Origin: Porites lobata | Lineage: Eukaryota > Cnidaria > Anthozoa > Scleractinia > Poritidae | Length of the DNA stretch: 64,000 bases | NCBI GenBank assembly: GCA_942486035.1 | Contig: CALNXK010000020.1 | Location: 587,501-651,500, forward strand | Direction of reading: 5' to 3' | Shown here: one piece after another, positions 55,106 through 64,000 of the stretch | Layout: each line of letters opens with the position of its first letter | Position numbering within the stretch: position 1 is the stretch's first letter | Position numbers and translations under genes: made by a program | The notes under the pieces: model-generated | Seen by the model: only the letters and a program-made list of their open reading frames with translations | Told to the model about the DNA's origin: nothing | Databases searched by the model: none

Positions 55106-55250
55106 GGTTTGGCTTATCACAAGTCACAGTTTGTGCTGGGAACGCAAAGATTGGCCGATTCAAATATAATGTTCCTGGATCTATTATATTTTGGGTATTC
55201 GGATTTTTGAGGCTTTACAAAGATATACATCAATGCAGGGCACAATCTTT

Positions 55251-55363
55251 GTGAAGTGTGAGGCAGCGAATCATGTTTGGTTTAATTTGATGGTCGCCGA
55301 TAGGCTTTTCAGGATCCGGGATTACCCTTATTGAAACTTGGGATTCGGGATTTGAAAGCACAC
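55251..55363 (+). repeat. Direct repeat B, copy 1 (matches 55984-56094)
   Basis: GAAGTGTGAGGCAGCGAATC, GGTTTAATTTGATGGTCGCC, GATAGGCTTTTCAGGATCCG and ACTTGGGATTCGG appear in both copies with few changes. Order along the window is A, insertion, B, A', B'. Confidence 0.85.
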
Positions 55364-55439
55364 GTGTCACACGCGTGTCTTCCTCGCGCGCGCCCGTTCT
55401 TTCTGGCGCCCATTTACTTCTTAGCGCCTGCGCAGGCTA

Positions 55440-55905
55440 ACTGATTTAATAATTAGGGGAACCCCGCTTGACCCGTGATTGGACAAACGACCACAAAGAG
55501 TGAAATATTTATTTTGAGCCTCGATTACTTACCATCACACTGCAACATCTAAACACCAGGAGCCGTCTGTAAACACCTATAACTGACATACAGAGTCATT
55601 TAATAGTCGCATTCAACAGTCGCTGCATCAGTTACCTCAACTAAGCTAAATAGAGCCCTGTTAACAGGAGAGTGACAAGCAAGACTACGGCAAGCCACTG
55701 CGAGGATCGCAGTCTGCTTGCAACAAACTGTCAAACGCACACGTAGGGTTGGGTGAGTTCTTCTGAACGTTTTCACGTAGCCTGAGTATCAGGCCTTCCT
55801 AAGGGGCTACTAGGGGAGAGGAGATTTTAGATGGGGCTGATTTTTTCAGGTTTATACAAATAATTGCTGTCGATCATTCTAAAGAGTTCTTTTCTATCTG
55901 ATAGA
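55440..55905 (+). repeat. Direct repeat A, copy 2
   Basis: Copy of 53072-53509 with a small extra internal segment. It ends at a TAGACTGCGAGCAGTCC terminus at 55903, which resembles TAGNCTGCGAG ends of the 9-bp-duplication family. Confidence 0.88.
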
Positions 55906-55983
55906 CTGCGAGCAGTCCCTTAGAGCCCTTAGGATGGTCACGCGAGCGAGGAAATCGAGCGAAGCGAGCGAAAGCCTCAGCTT

Positions 55984-56100
55984 TTTGAAGTGTGAGGCAG
56001 CGAATCATGTTTGGTTTAATTTGATGGTCGCCGATAGGCTTTTCAGGATCCGGGATTTCCCTTATTTGAAACTTGGGATTCGGAATTTGAAAGCAAAATC
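55984..56100 (+). repeat. Direct repeat B, copy 2
   Basis: Copy of 55251-55363 lying only ~80 bp after repeat A copy 2; the first A-B pair is 1.74 kb apart because of the inserted 1.53-kb element. Confidence 0.85.
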
Positions 56101-56110
56101 GGGGCGAGAT

Positions 56111-56634
56111 TAGCCTGCGAACGGCAGACGTTTCTCCTTGCTCATCGCCGCTGAGGGACGTTTCGCCAGGAGGAACGTCTGCGACTCAGCGACCGACAGA
56201 AATTCCATGACACAAAATCTCTCCGGAATTCGGTCACAAGCGCTAATTGGTCGACGGAGTAGTTTCATTGTTCCAGCTATTGTTTACGAATGACAAACAA
56301 AAGACAAAAGGCGGCAAAGGTCAAATGTAAACGTGATGAATCTTTAACAAAACAGTCAATATGTGTGGAATATAGTATTCTCTAGAAGAAGCATTTGAGT
56401 TTTGCTGGAGCTCATTCGCAGATCAACACAACACTTTACCAAAATCGACCAGGAGAAACGTAATTAAAATTGAATAAATTTGCATTTGGAACCTCATGAC
56501 TACCGGATTTGTTAAGTAAACATTGATTTGCGTCATCAGTATGGAATTTCTGTCGCTAAGTCGCAGACTTTCCTCCTTGCGAAACGTCCCTCAGCGGCGA
56601 TGAGCGAGGAGAAACGTCTGCCGTTCGCATGCTA
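56111..56634. mobile_element. 524-bp MITE, TAGCCTGCGAACGGCAGACG ends, perfect 9-bp target duplication
   Basis: Inverted repeats of about 100 bp: TAGCCTGCGAACGGCAGACG, TTTCTCC, CTCATCGCCGCTGAGGGACG, TTTCGC.AGGAGGAA and CAGAAATTCCAT on the left with their complements on the right. GGGCGAGAT flanks both ends (56102-56110, 56635-56643). The interior is AT-rich without a transposase. This is the best-preserved full-length member of the TAGCC family here. Confidence 0.9.
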
Positions 56635-56643
56635 GGGCGAGAT

Positions 56644-57739
56644 TCGGGATTGAAAGTATGCGAGGGAGATGAGATGCCAAAAATTAAATCTTGCGATTAC
56701 GGGATCCGTGAGCTTGTCGGTCGGGATTACGGGATTGAAAAACCCTATTTGGGACTCGTTATTTCACATTTTAAATTATTGATACTACAGTAGAACCTCG
56801 GTAACTAACTCGATCTATTAAAATCCCATTTCCCTTGGATTTTACTCGGTTTAATTGAACCCAGAAATTTGATTCAATAACCAAAAAACGTTGATTCACA
56901 CCGATGGCTCCAATTTCGCTATGTAATTTTAGCTTCATAAGCAATGAAGAAATACATACATACATGTAAAATCGAGAACATGCCTTTACAACCCTCTACA
57001 ATTTATTCCTGCCCTTGACAGATGAGCCAATCTGCTTTTTTTTCCCAGTAAAACCTTCTGTGTAGTTAAATTCTGACAGGAAACGACGTGCGTGTCAAAA
57101 GCTCGGGAATGGCCCGGGGGTTGGCAAATGCCCGGCCCCCGGGCAGTGCAAAATTTGAAAATGCCCCCACCCCCGGGACTGACAAGGCGGGCAAATGCCC
57201 CGCAGTAGCTCGGGGGCGGTGGGGTGGGCGCAGGTGGAATTGACTGATGCATTACCGTCTCACCGCCGAGAGAGGTTCTACTGTACGCATGAATGGCCCC
57301 TATCATTGCTATAAGGTATCAGAGCAAACAGATTGATTTCTTGGAGGGAAAACTGCCGCTTGTAAGCTCCCCAACCCCTTTTCCCCAAGGCCATAGGCCT
57401 GTAAACCAAAAAATATATCCGACCATGGTAATCGGGATACACCGCGGGTATGGCTACTGATTCGATCGATTATAAGCTCCCCCGGATATACAAGTAAGCC
57501 CCCCTCAAAATGTATTGACAGAAATGAATTTGATTTATTATGCTGTTTTGAAGCGTAACCAAAAAAACCTGTAAATGCAAAACGTATAACTTTGATCAGC
57601 ATTGCTTTAGCTTGTTTCGAAGCGCTTTTTCTATTCCGGTTATAAGCCTCCTCGGAAGTAAAGCTCTCCGTTTATAAGAGTTACTAAAACCAGGAGCCCA
57701 TGCTAAAACCCACAAGGAGTTCAGTAGGAAGGCCAAAAC
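56644..57739. other. Gene-free, repeat-rich interval
   Basis: Includes a GC-rich palindromic stretch at 57090-57240 built on GCCCGGGGG, GGCAAATGCCC and GGGCGGTGGGG, and TAAGCCCCCC phrases at 57470-57510 and 57640-57670 resembling 23120-23440. Minus-strand frames through here are Pro/Gly-rich products of the repeat. Confidence 0.45.
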
Positions 57740-57827
57740 CCCCCCGGGGGGGGGGGCACTGCCATGTATGGGCTATATAGGTATGTGCCGCTGTGAAGGG
57801 TATGGTTTTCAAGCAGTTTACTCTAGG

Positions 57828-57866
<39 letters not shown>

Positions 57867-58035
57867 GTATCATTTTTCAGGAAATTGATCAGTTGGTTGA
57901 AGATTTTACCTAGACTAGGGAAACAGCTACTCTAGGATAGGGGGAATTTGGGCAGTTTACTCTAGTATAGGGTAGCAAAATTCAGCTCAACTAGCTCTGG
58001 TATAGGTTAAGGGGTTCCAGGGTCCCAGCGGCACA
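57740..58035. repeat. Degenerate tandem repeat with CTCTAGGATAGGGTA motif
   Basis: Five spaced variants of CTCTAGGATAGGG (about 57821, 57855, 57931, 57960, 57990) lie between a G/C run at 57742-57762 and CCAGCGGCACACCCCC at 58025-58041. Spacing is irregular, 30-75 bp. Known function: none. Confidence 0.6.
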
Positions 58036-58070
58036 CCCCCACCCAGAAATTCTTAGAGTACCTTTCCCGG

Positions 58071-58145
58071 GAAAACGTCGAACTTAAATTTCATGATGAG
58101 ACGAACAAAAATTACTGAGTTAAGTTAATAAGAAGTTCGACGTCT
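58071..58145. repeat. Small palindrome of the AACGTCGAA family
   Basis: AAACGTCGAACTT at the left is mirrored by AGAAGTTCGACGT at the right, with GATGAGACGAAC inside. It is the reverse-complement relative of the element at 17441-17534. Confidence 0.6.
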
Positions 58146-59084
58146 GGCTCTGTCATCGTCTGAATGATTTTGGATCGTTCAACTCGTTCTTTCCGTCTAA
58201 CTAAGTCAAACTAAAGAATTATTAAGAGCTTGTATGATTTTGTAAAATACATGTAATTACTGGGCTGCCTGAGCGGCACAATCATAAATTCGGTTTTCGG
58301 TCGTCGGTGTCGAAAAACGGTCTCCCAGGGGGGGAAGACACGAGGGTCTGGTACCGAGAAAAGACGTTCTCACAAATGGTTTCATATGATTCTCTCGTGC
58401 ACGAACCCTTGCACGGGTACTTTTTGTACCTCGTCTCCGCTCCCCCTGAAACACCCACAAGGCGTTGCGAACCTGAAGAAGGCTATTTGCGTTGTTCGAA
58501 GCGATTCGATCATAGGAGTCACTCTATAATTTTTGTTGTTGTTCGAGTTTAAGGCAGTTAGATGATGTTGGCGCTGGGAAACTCAGAGAAATGCTCACGG
58601 TGCACACAAACCGACACGCCGTTTACGGTAGGTTCACACTAAATGCACTAAAAGATGACTGTGAGCGTCAGGTTTGGAACGCCGGGGCCGCTTCGTGAAC
58701 TCAAAGAGAGAATTATCGATCGATGTAGTACATGAGCAATTAAGAAGCACAATTTATGAGCAAAGTATTTCACCAGTTGACGACACTATGGCTGAAGACT
58801 TGATTGTAAGCTGTCGTAGTCAGTGAAGCGAACAACTCAGTTGCCGATGAATGGCAGATGAATACGTGACAACTTTGCCATGTTAGAAAACTGGCTTTTC
58901 CTTTAAACATTTCCTTCTATTTAACGCAACACACGCCACACGGTCTAAATTTCGGATACTGAGGATAAAGAAGACACGGACAAAAATAGGAACTCTGAGA
59001 ATTTCGCACACAGGTTTAAAGCTTCACCGGGACATCCCATCCGGGAGCTTCACAGGGAGCGACTTGAGGAAAATAGGAGCTATT
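58146..59084. other. Gene-free interval
   Basis: No exon or mobile-element border could be supported. Short opposing frames at 58257-58552 show no domain. Confidence 0.4.
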
Positions 59085-60020
59085 ACTGACAAGGTTTGGT
59101 GACTGAGTAGAGCATACAAGTGTAGCCCACGTCGAGGTTTCAGGGGGTTTGCTTTTGTTTGTATCTGTATCTTGCTAAGCTTTTATCATTAAATTTGTAC
59201 ATGATCTTGTGATCACAATTCTGTGTTTTCGCCCATTCAGCAAGCACGCTATATTGATGTCAGCATTAATTTTCAGCTCTCATGATGTTTCTTGATATTT
59301 CTTTTACCATTTTATGGAGATGTAAACTGAAGTCACCGCAAAATGGAAACTTAAAAAAGCGTATAATCCATTTATCTCGAAACATAATACACATGACTTA
59401 TATGACCTTTATTTTCCTGAAGGTGTTTTGAATGAGAACGAACACAGTCAATGTGAGGGGCAAAAACAGCATTAATATAAATGAACCATAGGGTTTTAAC
59501 TAATATAAGGGTAAATTATTGTGCATTGAGATGAATTGCTTGAAAAGAGAGACTTCGCTTGAAGATGTGATCAGAAGTTAACAAAGGCATAATAGTGCGT
59601 CACGTTCAGTCTTTTTAATATCCAAGGAGTCACTGTGACTATTGTTTCCATATTGTTTAGCTGGCACAAAAACTTTGGAGGAATTATAAAGCGGCATAGT
59701 TATCTTCCATGAAGAAAAGTTAGTCATGAGTGAGACAAACAGAACTCGAGCGAATTTTTAACTCATATCGGTATCAGGTAAAAAATATGTTATTGATCGT
59801 TTCATCTTTTTACATTGATTGAAGTGCGTACAGGTGAATGCAACATGCAAGCGAGAAATCTTTAGACTTTTTTAGGTCACAAAATGCAAAGGATTTTATT
59901 CCTTTAAGTTAGAGAAAAATACCATGAGGAAAATCTTAAAACTGAATACATGTATTTTTCAACTTGTGGAAAAAATAGTGCGTTTTCATGTATACTGTGG
60001 ACCGCAAATTAGGATCGCAC
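59085..60020 (+). repeat. Dispersed repeat, copy 2 (matches 9885-11100)
   Basis: Diverged direct copy of 9885-11100, lacking the MITE at 10652-10982. The matching empty site reads GTTAGAGAAAAATACC. Small indels and many substitutions show it is old. Confidence 0.7.
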
Positions 60021-62240
60021 TTTTCAGACCGCGACATTGGACCCGCGACCGCGACTTTGGACCCGCGACCCGCGACTATTAGTCAAACTCTTAATAAACC
60101 TAAGGAAGTGTACATGTTTGATTGGCGACACTTGTAGCTTTTAAAGTTACAAATATGTGCGTTGTAAGTGTGTATAATTTTGGAAAGCCTGCCCCTGAAA
60201 TTTGCTCACAAAGGATCTGAGTTCTATTGGAAAGCAGTAATGTTTAGGTGTAAATAAGATTTTGCCGACCACGTTAGTGCATTTTCAAAGTTTCGAATGT
60301 TAATCTAATTTTCTTCTCCGTGCGAACGGGTCATAGTTTCCGTCCAATTTCGCTGTTCTATTGTCTGTTTGCTCAACAAAATGAATTGTTTGCGGGGTGT
60401 ATTTGCCTTAAGCTCCTGAAATGTGGGAACATTTTTTAACACCGCCAAGAAATGCTTTAATTTGAGAGGGGAAAAACAACTACAGCGTGTTAACCGCAAA
60501 GATTACCTGCCAAATTATCACCTATGACTCATAATTTAAACGTCTACTTTGATGGAGGGGTGGGTGGATAGTGTATGTAGCATTTTCAAGACTCTGTATA
60601 CCCCTAAAATGTATGCAGGGACATCATATGACAGGTTGCAACTGCAAAAGACTATAAACTATTAAAATATGTACCTGAAATACGGCTGGTTTTACTGAAC
60701 CACTGAATGTTAAATATTTAATCAATATGCTAGTTTTTGCGCTTGCCGAATTAAAACTCTTAATCGATTTCCATTTGAACGAATGTAGTCTGTTCATTTA
60801 AAAAAGCAGCTTCACCTGAATACTATGGCGTGGAGACGGATTTCGCTCTTTTTTTTGAAGTTGCAGCTGCAGTAATTAACGGAGCGTTCACGTGGCGATT
60901 GAGATAATATTCTTCCTTATGTAAACTAATCGATTGCTACCTTTGACAAGCGTCTAAATATGTCTGTTTATTTCCAAACAGTCGAATATCATTAGTGTGC
61001 ATACAGAAACAACTTCCACGGGGCATAAACCTTCTTTTTTGTATTCGTATTTGTCAGTGTAGGAGGGAGTTTTCGCTCGTTGAGTATGACAAGGCAGAAC
61101 TGTATTGTGCACTGTTATTTTTTGCAGAACAAAACGTAAAGCCAGTGGAATGTGATACAAAGTATTCCACTGAGATTTGAGTTGCAAGAATAATAACTCT
61201 AGTATTTTGGTTTTATTATTTATTATTTTTTTCCCGCGATCGATCAGCGCTTCGAAGTTCGTGGAATGCGCTGTAAATGAACTTCAGTTGAGGCGTTGTG
61301 TGCGAGGAAGCCGCAGTTGTGCTGAATTTGGCTGTCAACCAGGAGTTTTCATCGTTTCAAGTTGTTAAATGAACTCAAATAATTACACAAGCTTATAGAA
61401 CTACATGTATTAGGAATTCTTATGTGGTTTTCTTCGCGGTTTGAAGCAACATGACAGGACATAAAGCATGGAAATTTACTACAAGAAGTAAGTTAGACAC
61501 TTTAATTTGTTTCTCGTTTGGTCATGTGAAAAATTATATAATTCTTGTACGTATTCCGCTGGCGGGACAAGCGTATACATCATTTAAAAAGCTATCAGCA
61601 AATAGAAGGCTCCAGAATCCAAATCTTCCCCGAATAAGACAAGATATGTGCTCTTATTGTTAGCGACTGCAGGGTTGTCAGATTGTGCCGTTTTTTCTTA
61701 CGCTTTGAATTGGCCAGATGGCCGGTAACCGGGCAAGGTTTTCAAAACAGTAAATGGCCGGCAGTCCTATATTCTCAGTAAATTTGACAAAATCGAAAGA
61801 TTCTAGCTAATCTAAACGATCATATGTCGATTAAGACAGGTCAAGCGATCCTGAAATGCTTTATAGATGTCAAGTCTAGTGTTTGGTTTACGCTGGGCTC
61901 AGAAGACGAAACCGTGTTAAAGCTTTTTTCAGCTCCACTGCCGTGCCGATCAAGGTTTTCAAAACACTAAAAAATAAAGATTGAAAAACCTGCGCAGCGT
62001 AGTACTTAATGCTAATTTAAAAAATGTAAAACTGACGCTGTTATTGTAAGAATCTTAACCGACGTCAAATGGTCGGCAGTCCCATAATCTCTGTAAATTT
62101 CACAAATCGAAAAAATTCAGCCAATCTGAACTTTCATAAGTCGTGATCCTGATGAAACAAGCCGGTTTTGCGGGATTTCTATATCATGGTTTTGTTGTTC
62201 TCGAGTCTTTGGGTGTTCGTTACTATTTTCTGTCCAAAGA
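60021..62240. other. Gene-free interval
   Basis: AT-rich. Two similar phrases (GGCCGGCAGTCCTATATTCTC at 61755 and GGTCGGCAGTCCCATAATCTC at 62072, each followed by GTAAATTT) indicate a diverged duplicated segment. No supported exon. Confidence 0.4.
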
Positions 62241-62695
62241 ATGCGTGTACCTGCTTGGTGCCAACCGTTTTTCGATGGCATGGGAAAATAAATAAATTCA
62301 AATGTCATTTACATTTTTCGTTTTCGCATGACATTGAAAAACAGATTTGAATTTTAATGCGTGTACCTTGGTGCCAACCGTTTTTCGATGGCATGGGAAA
62401 ATGAATTCAAATGTCATTTACATTTTTCGTTTTCGCATGACATTGAAGAACAGATTTGAATTTTGCCTGTTGTTTTTCGTTTTCGCTTAACTTTGAAAAA
62501 CGGATTTGAACTTCGTATTTCTTTTTTCGTTTTCGCTTCACTTTGAAAAACGGATATGGATTTCATTTTTCCCTTCTCGTTTTCGCATCACTTTGAAAAA
62601 CGGATTTGAATTTCGTTTTTCGTTTTTGCATTGCTTGTTATTGAAAAACAGATTGGAGTTTCGTTTGTCATTTTTGCATGAATTTGAAAAGTGGA
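62241..62695. repeat. Tandem repeat array: TTTTTCGTTTTCGC...TTGAAAAACGGATTTGAA units
   Basis: About seven units of ~45-50 bp, each with TTTTCGTTTTCGC then A(C/T)TTTGAAAAACGGA then TTTGAA. The first part is a larger duplication including GCGTGTACC, GGTGCCAACCGTTTTTCG and ATGGCATGGGAAAAT (62243 and 62360). Units diverge toward the right end. Confidence 0.8.
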
Positions 62696-64000
62696 TTAAT
62701 GCACCAGTCATTTGAAACTCGGCCCCGCCCGCCCCACCCCCCTTTCCCAAGGGGAAGACCGGGATAACGAGGGGCCTTTCACTTCAGAATCACTCCATTT
62801 TTATTCTCCGGTAGGCGGGGGATACTCTAGGAATCCCGGTCTTTGCCTCCCTGACCGGGGAATAAGCAGGGCAGTCACTCTGTGGTAAGCGTTTCCATTT
62901 TCGCGCCGCGTAGTAATTTTGCGTACATTTTTATCGCTTCTCGCAGCTGAAGAAATACATGTATGCTTTGTAAAGTGTCTTTTGACGCAGCTTACATACG
63001 ACACGTCTTAAATAAGACACAAACTGTACCATTTATACGAGCATATATAGAGTGTCTTAGCTGAGTCCCGTTTCTCTAAGCCTTGAACACATTTTTTGTG
63101 CCACTTATTGGAGAAGTTAACTAGACGCGTCTTATTTTTCCCCGTTCATGTGGCCCAATTGTTTTATACCTTATGATGTAGTAATTTGTTGTATCCTGGA
63201 AATGACGACAAGACTGACAGACACTTTGTAATGATTGAGTCATTCTACAAAAACTCCAGAAGACTGTAAAACTTGATTTGTATTTTCTTGTTATCTCGCA
63301 TTTTGTGACCTCAAGTTGTAAAGTGTTTAAATGTTCGTCATTTTCCTTCTCCATCGACAATATGCAAGTGTTGCGATAGCTGCGTGTTTTTCGCGGCTAT
63401 CATCATATCATTTGTCATCCATTGTTAAAAAAGGGAGTACCGTGTGTGTGTAAAACATATCATTGGGGGAGTTTACTAGGTGGCCGGGGCTTCAAATAGG
63501 GAGTTTAAGATACGGAGACTACGGACTACGAAGTACGGCTGGACGAGCGTTGTCCTTTGTTCGTAGCACTGGGTTGAGTCGTGCAAATATAGAACGTTAA
63601 GATCGCACTACACACAGTAGACTACGAGAGAAGAGGTGGAGAGGGAAACAACACGCAAAGATTTTCTTGTTTTCATCACAGTTCACAAAAATGCAAGTCA
63701 GTTTTGCATGTGATCTTATCTTTAGAACAATGAACAAATTCTTCAATACTTGAAGGAAGCAATTACGTCGGGTGAAATTGGTAAACAAAGTTTTGGTTAC
63801 ACAGGTTTTATTTTTTCGCCCATGAATACTTATGTCAAATATTAAAGAAATAGAAAGAAATAGTAATAGCTCATTTATTAGATTTAGAAGATGGACTTCT
63901 CCGACTACTGATCTGATGTAGTTTGAAGTATTGAAATGCCGAGTTTCGATTGTCTCGAAGATGTTTACATCATTTTCATTCAGCAAATGGCGCGATACAA
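62696..64000. other. Gene-free right flank
   Basis: Contains an inverted CGGGG/CCCGG-rich stretch around 62730-62860. A 129-codon minus-strand frame at 63597-63986 has no recognisable domain or splice context. An exon of a gene extending past the window end cannot be excluded. Confidence 0.4.

Larger units (their letters stand above)
53017..55439. mobile_element. 2.4-kb element with TAGCCTGCG...CGCAGGCTA ends, possible 9-bp duplication
   Basis: The left end TAGCCTGCGTAGCAGGCGCT then AAGAAATAAATGAGCGC is mirrored at the right by CGCCCATTTACTTCTTAGCG and CCTGCGCAGGCTA. Flanks ACTGATTCA (53008-53016) and ACTGATTTA (55440-55448) match 8 of 9. The ends place it with the TAGCC family. It encloses the separate 1.53-kb element at 53578-55105. 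The right flank also lies at the start of repeat copy A', so the 9-bp match could be partly coincidental. Confidence 0.6.

Noticed and set aside
54837..55163. 108-codon minus-strand frame
   Set aside because: Its first codons lie outside the 1.53-kb element, so the frame spans an insertion border and is not an ancestral gene.
61177..61368. 63-codon frame with a hydrophobic start and five later cysteines, resembling a small secreted peptide
   Set aside because: It has no ATG (it opens with TTG just after a stop), no convincing splice acceptor in frame, and no recognised cysteine pattern.
63597..63986. 129-codon minus-strand frame near the window end
   Set aside because: No domain, signal peptide or splice context; length is possible by chance in AT-rich DNA. 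An exon cannot be fully excluded.

Overview
This is a eukaryotic nuclear window. It is AT-rich and dense in repeats, and its spliced genes have GT-AG introns. Intron architecture, an invertebrate-type LINE fragment, tRNA-derived SINEs and many terminal-inverted-repeat miniature transposons suggest an animal. The overall style most resembles an anthozoan cnidarian such as a stony coral; that placement is inference and nothing here proves the species.

I could rebuild five protein-coding genes exon by exon with consistent splice phases, all between 13.5 and 46.5 kb. (1) 13.5-19.1 kb, plus strand: an E3 ubiquitin-ligase-like protein with CHY zinc finger, CTCHY and RING-H2 modules (RCHY1/PIRH2-like), preceded by a very long N-terminal region. 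(2) 20.3-25.2 kb, minus strand: NIP7, the 60S ribosome biogenesis factor, complete at 180 residues in five exons. (3) 25.5-30.1 kb, plus strand: an unrecognised 462-residue protein with a C-terminal coiled coil. It shares a 256-bp divergent promoter with NIP7, and that promoter holds a perfect RFX X-box, so a ciliary role is a testable guess. (4) and (5) 33.3-37.2 and 41.2-46.5 kb, plus strand: two tandem CDC42 paralogues with identical four-exon coding structure, six amino-acid differences, and conserved sequence blocks in their promoters and 5' leaders.

The rest, 1-13.5 kb and 46.5-64 kb, has no gene I can support. It is largely mobile-element sequence, which also fills the introns. The clearest find is a family of short TAGCCTG/TAGCCTC-ended inverted-repeat elements making 9-bp target duplications (Mutator-like behaviour), with copies at 5.6, 17.0, 26.4, 44.1 and 56.1 kb and probably a larger one at 53.0-55.4 kb. 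That last one carries inside it a separate 1.53-kb element with 19-bp perfect terminal inverted repeats and a perfect 9-bp target duplication. Other families are TA-flanked (Tc1/mariner-type), TTA-flanked (PIF/Harbinger-type), palindromes built on AACGTCGAA, tRNA-derived SINEs, and a 5'-truncated LINE in an intron of the first CDC42 copy.

No rRNA gene, functional tRNA gene, CRISPR array or prokaryotic feature was seen.
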